Of a stretch of DNA of 64,000 bases, positions 8,856 through 20,900 are shown in pieces. The position numbers were made by a program, and so were the translations under genes. Source of the stretch: Euryodendron excelsum (taxonomy: Eukaryota; Streptophyta; Magnoliopsida; Ericales; Pentaphylacaceae); contig CM065384.1 of the NCBI GenBank assembly GCA_033060915.1, positions 38,173,501-38,237,500 of the forward strand. Reading direction: 5' to 3'. Under the pieces are notes generated by a model. That model did not search any database and was not told the DNA's origin. It worked only from the letters and a program-made list of their open reading frames with translations. Within the stretch, counting starts at the first letter, position 1; every line of letters starts with the position of its first letter.

Positions 8856-10802
8856 ATGTTGTTATGGCATCCCTTGATTTACTCTCTTCTTCCCCTGTTT
8901 GTCTTCCTAGCCTTCCTCCTCAAATGGCTGTCCACTACTCCATCACCCGACAAAAACAGACCACCTTCTCCCTCAAAGCTCCCAATAATTGGGAACCTCC
9001 ACAAAATCGGCTTTTTCCCTCATCGGTCGCTCAATTCACTAGCTAAAAAGTATGGACCACTCATGCTGATTCACCTCGGCAGAGTGCCTGTTCTTGTTGT
9101 CTCCTCTGCTGATGCAGCTCGCGAAATCATGAAAACTCACGATCTTGTCTTCTCAAACAGGCCTAAACTTACCTTTGCCAGTAAACTATTGTATGATTTG
9201 AAGGACGTGGCTTTCTCACCTTATGGTGAGTATTGGAGGCAGGTGAGAAGCCTATGTGTGCTCCAGCTTCTAAGGAACAAGAGGGTACTATCTTTTCGTC
9301 CTGTGAGAGAAGAAGAAACGGCCCTCATGATTGAGGAGATCAAACTGTCTTGTTCCTCTTCGTCTTCAGTGGTAAATTTGAGCAAAATTTTTGTAGCACT
9401 TACAAATAATATAGTGTGTAGGGTGGCCTTGGGAAGGAAGTACAGCGGAGGGGAAGAAGAAGGGAGGAAGTTTAAGGAGCTTCTCGTGGAGCTGGGGGAG
9501 CTGTTGGGCGTTTTCAATGTGGGGGACTACATTCCATGGCTTGCATGGGTGAACCATTTGAATGGTTTGAATGCGAGAGTGGCCAAAGTAGCCAAGGAGT
9601 TCAATAGTTTTCTAGACAGTGTAGTCGAAGAGCATATGGATCTGCGGGCAAGAGAGAGAAATGGTGAAGGTCGACAAGACTTGGTAGATGTTCTGCTTGA
9701 AAGTCAAAGAGACAAAACGAGTGGCTTTGCTATTGATAGAGATAGCGTCAAAGGTATCATCTTGGTAAGGCCTAGTGACTCTCCCTTTCTTTTCTTTCTT
9801 GTTCTTCTTTAAATAAAAACAGAAAACCAGGAATCAGGATGAACAAACCATGAATATGAATTCTCCAAACATGCATGATACAATCCAATTATATGTCCAA
9901 CACTAGTCTGGGCCTCAGGTAGTCAGGCGTGGCCCGAAGTGCCACAAATTTTTGTTCGTGTAGTACTATTATATGCTTCAAGAATCAAGAGCCTGTGGAA
10001 CTATTTCCCAATGTTTCCCTCAAACTCCCTATAACACCGCTGGTAAGTAGACAATTGGAAGCAAGTTTTGAAGGGGAAAAAAATACTTTTATTTGTTTAT
10101 TGTTTTCCAGATAACAATTGCCTAGGGCTCCCTTGTCTATTTGCATTGACTGATATTTTCAGCCTGGTATCCAAATTTGTATGTCTTCTAGGACATGTTT
10201 GGTGCTGGAACTGATACTATATTCACGGCTCTAGAGTGGACAATGACTGAGCTCTTAAGACACCCAAAAGTCTTGAAGGAACTGCAGAATGAAGTGAGAG
10301 GATTAGCCCAAGGCAGGCAAGCCATAACTGAGGATGATTTAGAGGGAATGAACTACCTAAAAGCGGTGATCAAAGAGACTATGCGCTTACATCCTCCTTT
10401 ACCATTACTGGCTCCTCGAGAATCAACCGAAGATGTCCAGGCAATGGGCTACACATCGCGGCAGGCACACAAGTGATTATCAATGCTTGGGCGATTGCAA
10501 GAGACCCATTGTCATGGGATGATCCCGAGGAGTTTCGGCCAGAGAGATTCTTGAATACTTCAATGGATTTCAAAGGCCATGACTTTGAGTTAGTTCCCTT
10601 TGGTTCTGGTCGGAGGGGTTGCCCTGGTATCACATTCGCCATGAATGTTGATGAACTTGCATTAGCCAGTGTTGTGCACAAGTTTGACTTGTCTTTACCT
10701 GGTGGGGGAAGTGGAAAGGATTTGGACATGACTGAAGCCACTGGTTTAACTGTCCATAAGAAAAACCCTCTGATCGTTGTCGCAACACCTCACTATTGCT
10801 AG
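8856..10802 (+). CDS. Cytochrome P450, CYP71A-like, copy 2; two exons, one-base deletion in exon 2
   Basis: Exon 1 is 8856-9764 (303 codons) and exon 2 is 10192-10802; the product would be about 506 residues, normal for a plant A-type P450. The ATG at 8856 is chosen because it starts an ER anchor (residues about 7-24) followed by the proline-rich hinge [12 protein letters not shown]. Visible motifs are the C-helix WRQVR, I-helix AGTDT (308-312), K-helix ETMR (365-368), PERF, and the heme loop [10 protein letters not shown] with its cysteine codon at 10620-10622. A base is missing after 10452 (GGCTAC then ACATCG), so the frame as written ends at TGA 10474-10476 before the heme loop. It is either a very recent pseudogene or a sequence error. 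The family suggests oxidation of a specialised metabolite; the substrate is unknown. Confidence 0.93.
9765..10191 (+). other. Phase-0 intron of P450 copy 2
   Basis: Donor GTAAGG follows ATCATCTTG, and acceptor TTCTAG precedes GACATGTTT. This is the conserved single intron position of CYP71-clan genes, just before the I-helix. The last ~65 bp are alike in copy 1, where the Copia element sits just upstream of that point. Confidence 0.92.
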
Positions 10803-12042
10803 TGTCATATAAGTCTGCCACGGTGCATGACAAGAGCTCCTGTGTTATATAGACTGGTTGCTCTATATGTTATTAAGATATAAGTGCTTAGCCACTCAAA
10901 TCTGAATGTGCTTTTGCGTCAGGGAGTCTTATTGAACTGCTACTTCCAGTTCTAAGTATGTGCCAGCAATAATTGATGCCTAGGTAAACTAATGTAATGT
11001 TGTCTCTTCCTTTTTGTAATGATCAACATGTTGTCTTAATGACTCTTCCGGTCGATATGCTTTGGGGTTAGGTAATTTTTCGTACTACTGTGGGGACCAT
11101 TGGTGGATCGATCACTGCAACTATATTTCTTAACTTTTAAGGAGCAAAATAATTTTTTTATATTTATTTTAGAAGGACCACTGCAACTATATTTTATTGT
11201 ATATACCCAAAAATTTATTGGAGGTACAGAAAATTTTATAAGTTTTAGAAGGCCGTGGCCTTGTGTGTTCCCATGTCTGCCAGTGATTATGAGGAAATAC
11301 ATATGGTCAAGTACTTCAGAGTGAAATTTTCTTGCTTAGATTTCGTGGATGGTGTTTTTAATAATTTATTTTTACAGATGCTATATAGCAATTTGAGTGT
11401 AATCTCTCTCTCTCTCTCTCTAAAAAGAATAGGAAGTGTGGGAAAAAAAAAAAGGAGAAGAGAAAATGACATTACCTTTGAAATCACCACCAAAACTCGA
11501 AGTAGGTCACACAGTTCGACTAACTAGGCCACTATCAAGCTGCCGTTTATATAGTATATGATGAGGAAATGACAGCACAACAGCCCCGAACGGAGTGCCT
11601 CACGTATTCAGCATTTGAGAGAATCTCAAATTCAAAATGCTTGAGCGGAGTATTGAACATGTAACCATATAAGAGACAAGAAGGCACTTTGACCACCGGA
11701 CAGTTGGGGCCCACCCCGATCATCTCTCTTCTTTTTTCAGCTTTATAGCGTTTTCTTTGTTTTTTTTTTTTTTTAAGATAAGCATTAAAAAATAATACTA
11801 TTAAAATGCATTACTTAAATGTACAAATATAACATTTATTTAAATATATATATGCTTTAGGGACACTGTTTTTGTCAATTCTTTTAACAAAAAATGCTTT
11901 TGCACTCTCGCTTCTACGTTCGCACTCGCATCCGTTTTGTGTGACTTATACTCCAACTAAACTTTCTTAGAACCGTATAGTTTTTCATCTTTATCTAGCT
12001 TCTAGAAAGGGTGGTTTTCTTTTATTCTTTCTTTTTTTTTTA
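10803..12042. repeat. 3' flank of P450 copy 2, duplicated
   Basis: It matches pieces of 2029-3760 with small differences and lacks the ~0.9 kb block. It contains the presumed 3' UTR, CT-rich microsatellite at about 11404-11420 and poly-T runs. No coding region was recognised; the short open frames here have no family features. Confidence 0.7.
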
Positions 12043-12544
12043 GTTAATTATCTTTGACACCAAATTTCACTTTAGGTTTTTAAATTTTAATTATAACAAT
12101 TAAGCCATGTTCACTTCTTATTTATTGAAATGTCAATCTTTTACTAACTTCCTTTAGAAGATGAGTAAAAAATTCGCATTTGATAAGTACATAGCAAAAA
12201 TCAAGGGTAAAGATGTAAAATTTAACTCATTTTCTTGATAATCTACCGCAAATTCCTCTAAAATTACTCAAAATTGTTAGTATAATCAATTTTGTAATGT
12301 ATATATAATATGATTATGCCTCATGTAAAAATCTCAATTTAACTCATGTGCGACATGCATGAATCTTTAAATAAAAAGACTGAATTTTACATCTTTGCCT
12401 GTTTTATTCTATTTTTCAAATAGAAGTTAGCAAAAAGTGGACATTGTAATAAACTAAAAGTGTAAAAACTTAATTGTTATGAATAAAAATAAAAGTCTTA
12501 AAGTAAAATTTGGTAAAAAGTGAAAAGTGCAAAATATAATTAAC
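12043..12544. mobile_element. MITE with long terminal inverted repeats (~500 bp foldback)
   Basis: The left end GTTAATTATCTTTGACACC and the right end reverse-complemented GTTAATTATATTTTGCAC diverge slowly. Further in, both arms share CCAAATTT, AACAATTAAG, CTAACTTC and AAAGATGTAAAATT, so the arms are at least about 180 bp. The matching place beside copy 1 (near 3650) lacks it and passes directly from one T-run to the GGTGTTT sequence. T-runs on both sides hide the target duplication, so the superfamily (Mutator-like is possible) is open. Confidence 0.75.
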
Positions 12545-13306
12545 CTTTTTTTTTTTCTTCTTTTTGGTGTTTAGCTCTTAGTATTCTCCTTTAGTAGCGT
12601 GGTAGCTTTCAATGAAGTTCTTTTAAATTAAGAGATTTGTAAAAAATATGTGGTTGTAAAGAGGTTAGAGACTACCGCTTGGTTACTGTACCTGGGAATC
12701 ACTTTTACATTTATTTTTTTACCATACATAGTTTTGAATAATATTAGCATACAAACGATTGTGTCTGTGTATAAATACAATCAATTTGTGTGACGGTACA
12801 TTCTAGTAAGCCCAAACTGTAGTATGGGACATAAATTAACTATTCTGGTGGATGACCGAGTACAAGAATTAATCTCCCATGTTTTATTAGATATGAGTCA
12901 TTTGATATATTGGTTAAGTTTTTAACATTTGATATCAATATGCCTTTCAATTTGTTACTTAATGGAGACTAGGATTCAAGATAGACTGGTACCGAATCCT
13001 TAAATCCGAAGAGAGCAACCGTTTAACGAAATACAAAAAGTTAACTTCCTATAAGTGACTTTAGATTGTTGATCTAACAGCAAAAATTTGTGTAAAATAT
13101 GAAAATTTAAGCATACATAATCTAACAAATAAAATAACAACATACATTATTTAAAAAACATATCATGCAATATTGAAAATAAAGATACATAGTAAAAATA
13201 TGGCCAGTGAGATTGAGAGGCAAGACCATGTTGTTCAAAAATTTCGATACTTCCGTACATGAAGGTACAATTGAACATTAATGGCTCTAAGATTCAACTC
13301 AATAGC
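12545..13306. other. Flanking sequence, no gene seen
   Basis: 12546-12800 continues the flank shared with copy 1 (counterparts near 3665-3761, 6958-7015 and 7560-7640). Beyond about 12,830 the sequence is AT-rich and no match, ORF or element was recognised. Confidence 0.5.
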
Positions 13307-13593
13307 CAAGGCGAAACTACACTTACAGTTGGGGTTCTAGCTGCATTTTTATAATTTAAAACCCTTCTTAAGTATTTAATCTAATAAACTATTAAAATTT
13401 ATGTGTAGTGTACTGTGACTTTTTTTATTGATACGTAAATGACTGTGACTTAATTTTACCCATATTTGTGTAATAAATAATTAATTTAAGAAATAATTAA
13501 TTTAGTAATATAATAATTATATCAAAAAATAAAAAATAAAAATTTATGCTTTAAGCTTTTGGTATCCAAAACGAAATTCAGGTTTCGCCCTTG
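13307..13593. mobile_element. hAT-like MITE, 287 bp
   Basis: The ends are CAAGGCGAAAC and, on the other strand, CAAGGGCGAAAC. The flanking 8-mers TCAATAGC and TAAATCGC agree at six of eight positions, as expected for an old hAT 8-bp duplication. The interior is AT-rich and non-coding. Confidence 0.5.
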
Positions 13594-13634
13594 TAAATCG
13601 CATATAGCCATTGCCTTATGTATTACGTCAATTA

Positions 13635-14150
13635 CACTACAGGAAAAATGGGCTGAGTCAACGTTTAATTTGGTGGCCCTTTGGAAAACGCTGCAAAAAC
13701 TGTGACAATGTACTACTTTTTCGAAAACGGCACGTGCGCCGGTGACCACTTGTAAAGTGTGTGTGGAATAAGACGGCGCTTGAGAGACCTTCTTACAATA
13801 AAACAACGAAACGACATCGCTGTATTTTTCTATAAAATGGAATCAGACACTGTTTAGCACTTCTATTTGCAATGAGCCATTGTTCAGCGAAAGAAGAAAA
13901 AGATGGTTACAAAGGGGACGTTTTGAGTTTATTCCTCCCTGTTTACTCTGTTTTTGTCTAGCCTCTTTTTTTTCCCCTTCTGTTTCTTATCTCATAGGTT
14001 TTCTTTATTTTCATACTCTGTTGATTTATATGCTCTTTGCTTGTCAAAATTTGTGTACAATTTCTTCTTGATCACCTTTGTTTGATTAGGAAATTGATGA
14101 GAATTTTATTGGATGTTTTAGGGATATTTTTCTGAAGATGATTCAGTTGT
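13635..14150. other. Orphan CACTA-like end and unassigned sequence
   Basis: CACTACAGGAAAAATGG at 13635 looks like a CACTA left terminus followed by a GC-richer stretch. No matching right terminus was found within the window, so it may be truncated or its partner may lie beyond the retrotransposon nest. From 13870 the sequence resembles a leader with a T-rich intron, but no conserved protein is readable. Confidence 0.3.
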
Positions 14151-16035
14151 TGTGAGACCCTATCTTGCTTAACATCACATTTAGCTTAAATGCATACTTA
14201 ATAGTGCATGATTACCTTAATCAATGAGCTTGATTAGCATGTTTTAATAAGAGTATGTCATGTGGGGAGTACTTTATTTTTAAGTATGATTAATCATTAA
14301 CACTAAACTAAGCATGTAGGTTAATTAAGTTGATGATGTAAATTAGTGGTGTGTGATGAAGCAAGAAGGTGCTAGCTGTGCTTGTGTGTAAAAGTCACCA
14401 AGGTGTGTGCTTTATTGCTAGCATGCGTGTGTGTGTAACATGTATGTGAGTTAGATACAAGTTGTATCTATTATTGGTATCAAGTCAAGGGAAGAGAGAG
14501 AAGGGAGGAGCTTGTGTAGTAATTGTGTTTGGTAAGAAAGAAAGAGTGAGAAAAATATAGAAAAAGAAAGAAAGAAGAGAAGAAGAGGATATTAAAGGGA
14601 AAAGTTGTGCATCTCTTGCTTGAGATGAGGAACCTCAAGTCCATTGTTCCTTGCCCGCATCTCTATTGATTATTGCTTGTAGAAGACCTATCATGTCTTA
14701 GAATTGAGAATTGAAGTCCAAGAGATTGGAGTTCAAGGTGGAAACCTAGAACTTTGCATGGTGTTCATATTCTTGGTGTTTTGAAGTCTTGTTGAAAACT
14801 TTAAAAGTTCATTCTAGGCTTTAGAGGAGTTAGTTTTGTGTTGAGGTTACAAGGGGAAACCTAAAACCATATTTTGAAACTTAATTTTGGACTAAAGGGT
14901 GCCACAGTGGGTTTGGGGGCGCTTACTGCCGTAGTCCTCTGGTGAGGTGCGCCAGTAGGGTGCCACTAGAGTGCACTGGCGTACACTTAGTGTATACTAG
15001 GGTGCCATGGCACACTAGCACAATCTAGTGGCCCTTGGTGTTTTCTCTTGTCTTTGCATTATAGCTTCTACACTCACATCAAATGGTTTAATACCTATGT
15101 TTAAAAGTTAGTACTCTCTCATTAAGAGTTCTAACATGTTATTTGTGTATCATCTTTTATGTTTGAAAGTCATTGATTGTAAATGATTGCATATGCTTCA
15201 TAAATTTGACATGGTAATGTATGATAAGTTCAGAGGCGACTAAAGGCACTCTAGTTCCACCAAAGGAATGAATCAACTTTACTTGACATTGTGGCATGCT
15301 TATTATCAATGTTGGTGTTGATTGTTGGATTATGAAATGGTATTGCATACAACATATATTGTGTGCATAATTTGCATTGCACTGGTGGAGGTTAAGTTGA
15401 TGTGGGACTAACCTAAAGAGTGTCGATATGGGACATTCTAGATAACATGCCAGTCATGAATTGGGCAATGTTATCAAAACAACGTGCACATTTGTGGTCG
15501 CATCAAACATTGCATCACAAAGAGGTATTGCATTACATGAGAAATTTCTCATTGATGACGATGGATTATCTATTGGTGATTGATTCAATATTTATCTTAT
15601 AGTCGTTCTTTATGAGTTTGATTATCTTAGTGAGCACGTTGATAATAGCTCATGCTCACACAGATTGTTTTGCAGATAAAAGGATAAAATGAGATGAGGT
15701 CCAGTCCATTGCTATTGGTGTCGAGTTAAAGAGGTTTAAGGAGCTATACTAGTTGAGTAATAGTTTTTGTTTATGTGGTATTTAAAGGGAGATCTTTGGA
15801 AACTATTTACATTTTGGTCTTGTTATTATTGTAAGTTTGATTTAATAGTTCTTTCATGAATGTATGAGGATTGTGGGATGGTTTTATAATTAATGATTTT
15901 GTTTATTTCTTATATTGTTCATATTTATAGGTTTGTTGTGAGATGTCGTTCGCACGTCGATAACCTGTGCGATCACACACATCCTAAGCATGCATTAATG
16001 ACACCTGATTAGGAGCGAGTGTGATAGATACAATG
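14151..16035 (+). repeat. Possible relic or solo LTR, unclassified
   Basis: It begins TGTGAGACCC and contains GA-rich leader-like sequence (14490-14600) and a late stretch GTTGTGAGATGTCG...GCGATCACACACA. The latter recalls the 3' ends of LTRs from plant chromoviruses of the Del/Tekay type. No target duplication, primer site or second copy was found, and the right boundary is uncertain. No gene is seen in it. Confidence 0.3.
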
Positions 16036-16852
16036 TGTAGATAGTATAAATGGTCCCTAGTTGCTCAAGATAACTTGTTCTACAAGCTAGCTTAGAGTGA
16101 GCATTGACCAAAAGCCCACCAAGGAAAGTCAAGGCGAACAGGACTACTCTAGAGGCTTCTTCATGAGAGCCAACGAGTTGGGCTTCCATATGAAGCATGA
16201 GAGCACATCAGACCCCACAGATTTAGTACCAGAGGAAGGGCTTGAGAGTATAAAGGCCTTTCCAAGTACAAAGGAGAAGGGAAATATCTCTCTAAGAAAT
16301 AGAGGGAAAGAAAGAAACAGTTATCCTGAGGGATCTTAAAAGGGCTCACCCAGGCCAAGTGGTAGGGCATGGTAAGGCTCCAAAGAATCAGGGAAGGACC
16401 ACCACATAGCAGAGATAGTTACTAGTGGTCCCCTATTCTGGGATGAGGAAGCATTGTGGAACAGTTGCCTAGAATAAAGGTGACACTGATAGACGCTCAG
16501 CAAAGCAGAGTAGAGAGTACCCTAGTGGTCCCTGAACCATGTGTCCTCCATTAGAAGATTTCTTGGTGCATAAAGCACTAAGACATTCCTATATATATAT
16601 ACCTGGCATTACCTGGCCAAAAAACCAGAGGTCTTCTTCCCCAAGAGAATTAGAAGGAAGGAGAGTGAACCCCTGGCTGGACTAGTGAAAGCTTCTCGCC
16701 CCATACTTCTACCATCTCTCTAAGCTTTGCTAGCTCCATTCCTAGCCTCTGCGCTTCACTACCTCCACGATCGTACTGACCTAATACCTTTCTTAATCTT
16801 TCCAGAATGAACCCGTGAAGGAAGAGAGTCTTCTCTGATCTCACCCTCTACA
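16036..16852 (+). repeat. 5' LTR of the host Gypsy element, ~817 bp
   Basis: The ends are TGTAGA and TCTACA, a perfect 6-bp inverted pair. A TATA-rich site lies at about 16590, and the right end abuts a primer-site-like sequence and then gag. The left boundary rests on the terminal repeat alone, because the 3' LTR for comparison is outside the window. Confidence 0.55.
16589..16602 (+). promoter_or_regulatory. TATA box of host LTR
   Basis: A TATATATATATA tract lies about 260 bp before the LTR end, a normal place for the U3/R promoter of an LTR. Confidence 0.45.
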
Positions 16853-16854
16853 TT

Positions 16855-16875
16855 TTGGCAACTTCGCTGAGGAGG
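16855..16875 (+). other. Probable primer-binding site of host element
   Basis: TTGGCAACTTCGCTGAGGA starts 2-3 bases after the LTR end. It resembles a decayed version of the TGGCGACTCC-type site seen at 41393, so it is taken as the tRNA priming site. Confidence 0.4.
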
Positions 16876-17005
16876 TAGATTTATGAATGATCGGTACCAG
16901 AGGTGGAAAACATACATCACCTGGTCCAGCAATGCCCAAAAATCTTGAAGGATCTGCCACAAATGGCCCGTCCATGAAAGTGCCAGTACCAACAAAACCT
17001 ACGCC

Positions 17006-17995
17006 ATGGACGCTATTCAGACTATTCAAGATACTTAGCATGAAGTTCTTGCTACCCTAAAAGAACTTCGTGATGTTATACTGCCGTTGGTGGGAAACCT
17101 CGCTTTTCAACGAGGTGCAGCTTCACCACCACCACCTCATGCATTCAATCCGCCCCTCGCTCCCGCAGCCAGAATCCCTACAGTTGTTATCGCTAGCTAT
17201 ATAGAAGCGGTCCATACTGCTGGAACCTCAGCTGTTGGAACTTCAGTTGTCGGCACTGCCCAACAAGGATTACCCACGCTAGGATCAACTGCCTTCCCAG
17301 TGCAGCCCATTCCAAACCTTGTTGCTCATGTTACCCTAGTGCAGTAAGCTGTGAACCTTTCCCCGGCCACCATTGTTGCTTCGGTGGCCCAAAATCTTTA
17401 AGGCCATATGGCCACGCCTGCTCGGTTCGTCATTATGGCCGATGTCCAGGCCATACTCCAGCAGGAGCAAACTAAGGCCGTCCTACCATCCCTCCGAGAT
17501 CCCAACATTAAACTCCCTTACCCAACTCACAACAGCTATCTACCCTATCCAGAGGGGCACACTACACCAAAGTTCATTTGCTTTAATAGGAAGAATGGCA
17601 ATACCCATGAGCATGTCGTTTGGTTCATCAAGACGTTAGGAGCCCACAATTCTAACAGTGATCTCTGCCTGAGATAGTTTTCCAAATCCTTTACTGCTTA
17701 TGCATACAGCTAGTACCTCAACCTCACCCCTGACTACATCTTAACTTGGGAAGACATGATGAACAAGTTCAACACCAAGTTCTTCCAGGTCTATGAGCAT
17801 GTCACGGTTATCTCTCTAATAAAGGAGGTCCATGAGTTCAATGATGACCTCTTGGAGTTTATCCAGCATTTTCAAGATCGAGCAGTAGAATGTCATAAGC
17901 CTATAGAGGAAAAGAAGTTAGTCCCAATTTGCATCGAAGGAATATTGAGAGAATACTGTTGCGCCTTGATTTTTCACATTGGAGTGTGGGAAATA
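17006..17995 (+). pseudogene. gag: Gypsy gag, N-terminal and central part
   Basis: The reading from ATG 17006 (MDAIQTIQDT) meets stops at about 17036, 17345, 17399 and 17675 and needs frame changes, but the protein is recognisable. It has a proline/alanine-rich N-terminal region, then PYPEGHTTPKF, a THEHVVWFIKTLG segment, and the retrotransposon gag core WEDMMNKFNTKFF and LLEFIQHFQDRAVECH (17750-17900). Capsid formation is the family role. It is cut at 17995 by a solo LTR and continues at 22144. Confidence 0.75.
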
Positions 17996-20900
17996 TACAT
18001 AGTACTCTTTCGTTGGAAGTCATCATCCTAGAAGGACGAGTGTGACTAGGTTTGAATTAGAAATTGATTTGAATAAGAGTGTTTGGAAAAAGATTTGAAG
18101 TCTCCACCTAACTTTGTTATGATGAATTAAGTTACCTAAAACTAAGTACAATCTGAGGACTAAACTTAGGGTTTTTGAAAAGGTAATTTTCTCAAATGAG
18201 GGTTTTTGAAAACAGGTTGGTTGTCAGCTTTTAGAAATATTTTAAGCCCTTTTGAAAAAATTGACTCTAGTTTTGGTCTTTGAAACAGACATTTATAGTT
18301 CGGGGGTTAGTTATATATAGGGAAGATGCACTAGGCTATCACCCTATCCTGTTCTTTCGGTACTTACATGTTTTACTACCCTAGGTTCACTCATTTGGAA
18401 TCTCAGGTTACTAAATGTCCAATTATATTCACTTTAAGAATTTTAGAAAGAAGTTTGTGTCATCACTTTAAGGATGATATGATGCATGATATGCAAGTGC
18501 ATAAAATGAATTTAAATTTGGAGAGAGGTTTTGAAAAAAGAAATTGAAATTTTGAAAAAGACACTTGGAGGCCTTTGGAAAGAGTTGCTTACGTATCCCT
18601 TTATTGGGAATCAGGCCAGTCGTAGTTCAAACTCAAGGTTTGATTGAAAATAGACACTTTGGGATCTTGTTTGATTTGAAAGACACTTGGACGCCTTTGG
18701 AAAGTTTGACTTGAAAAGGGTTTGAGTTGAACTTTGATTGGAAGATTGGAAATTGAACTTTGAAATGGAACTTAGACTTGTTTTGGAAAATTTGACAAAA
18801 TCACCTTGACTCGAATTGGGGTTTGAAAACCATCTTCACTATACTTAAGATTTGGAAAAGAGTTAAAGTTTCCTAACTTAGGGTTACGTTTTAACTAGGG
18901 CTTAGGTATTCTAGGGTTTTCATAACCTACGATTTAAACATGCAATTGAAATAGAAAGGTTTGATTAAGACTTGAAAAGTTTGATTTTAGGAAAAGTTTC
19001 AAATTAGGAAAGTTCCAAATTTGGAAAGATTCTATTTTAAAAAAAATTTCATTTTAGGAAAGACTTCATTTTGGAAAGATTTGATTTAAGAAAAATTGAA
19101 TTTTAAAAATTGAGTTTGAAAATGTTTGAACTAGGTTTGAGGTAACTTGGGATTTAAGCAATCCTAGGACCTAGGGTTTATGCAATGCATTTGAATTGGA
19201 AAAATTGGATTTCAATTAAAAAAGGAAAGTTTTATTTTTGGAAAGTTTGTATAGGGAAGGTTTTCAAATTTGGAAAGATTGACATTAGAAAAAATTAGAA
19301 TTAGGAAAAATTTGATTTCTATTTGGATAAGATTTGATTTGACTTGAAATTGAAAAGCTTTAGTTTTGAAAATCTATGATTATGTTAAATTTAATTTTGG
19401 AAATCTACGATTTTATGCAGAAAATAATTTTAAAAATCTATGATTTGATGCAAATAGAAAGCTATGATTTTATGTGAGAAACCTAGGGTTACCTAAATAT
19501 GGACTCTAGAATTTTGACTTGGACTTCAAGACTCAAATCTTTTGGAAAGTAAATCTTTGGGAAGAATTTTTAGGAAGTAGATTTGCAAAACTATTTTAGA
19601 AAGGTTTGAATATAGACTTTTGAAAGTCTCTTAAATATCTCACTTTCCTAAAATGATTCTAATCATGAGAAGACTAGAACCATTCTAGGGTTGTGATTTT
19701 GACAACAACTAGGGTTTAAAACCCTAATATGGACTTTGATGGTCTCATTGAATGTAATACTTTTCTAAAACAACGCTAATCATGGAACGACTAAAATCAT
19801 CTTAGGGTTATGGTTTTAAAAACAAGTAGGGTTTGAAACCCTAATATGGATCATAATGGTCTCATTGAATATAACACTTTCCTAAAACAACCCTAACCAT
19901 GGAATGGCTAGAATTATCTTAAGGATGTGGCTTTGAAAACAACTTCAAAAATTGCTTTTTTTTTTTTTATGCAAGTTTTAAAAAAAGCTTTTGAAAGCAA
20001 TATTAAATGCAATGCATGAACACAATAACCATAATGCAATAGGGATGTGAACATATAAGGTTAGGCTTCACCCGACCCATACCATCTTAGGTTGAACTTG
20101 AAGAAAATTCCGGGCACGGTAACTTCCTCCAAGGCCTTCTTAGGCATGAACTTGGAGGTCCCTTGTTTTAGGCACATAAGAAAATAGGGTAGAAGATAAG
20201 GATTAAATAGAGAATAGTCTAAGTGGACTAAGAGGGAAAATAGAGAGAGGGGAATTATATAAAAGTAAATAGAACCCTACCTTATCTCCTTATTACGTTG
20301 AATACTTCAATGGAGGACTTGCTTGAACTTTAGAGACCTTCAAGAGCTTTGAAGGGGTTGGAAATGGCCTTCAATGGAGCTTGAAGGCTGGGGTTAATAG
20401 TGTATAAACTAGGGTTTGAGTGTAAGAGGCTAAAACTTGAGAGAGCCTTGAGAGAATTAGGGTTTTTGGGGCAACTCAAAGTTTGTTTTCAAAGATGCAG
20501 AGTTTTTGGAGTGATTTTTCAGATCTAAAATACGTAGTGGGGCCCATATTTATAAGCAACCAAAATTTAGGCTTGGCGCTCGTTACAGTGCGCCACGCCA
20601 CATATTGGCTTGGCACTACTAGGACTGGTGTCAACCTCTCAGGAAAGAAACTGATTTTTGACCCTTGTGCTATAAAGCAGAAGATTTGAGCACCTATCCT
20701 AGTGACTACTATGTAATTTTTTACCTGACTTCACTAGGAGTGACTCTAGAAAGTTCGGGAACGATCCGAAAGGTTTCGAGTAGTAAGACTCAGTCGAGAA
20801 TAGACAAGAATTCCTAAAAGAGTGCCCTGGAGGTAATTGGCTTGATAACCAAAGCCGGCGTAACTGAAAAAAGTGACCAGCTTACCAGGGCAAAATGGTC

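Noticed and set aside
8798..9557. Several open frames overlapping P450 exon 1 on both strands
   Set aside because: They are out-of-frame shadows of the P450 coding sequence and carry no motif of their own.
13635..14150. Complete CACTA element starting at 13635
   Set aside because: No inverse terminus could be found on the right within the window, so only a lone end is reported.
14880..15030. GTGCCACT/GGCGC-rich stretch as part of the Tat/Ogre-like LTR family
   Set aside because: The theme is similar to the LTR GGCGCC blocks, but order and flanks do not match, so kinship is unproven.
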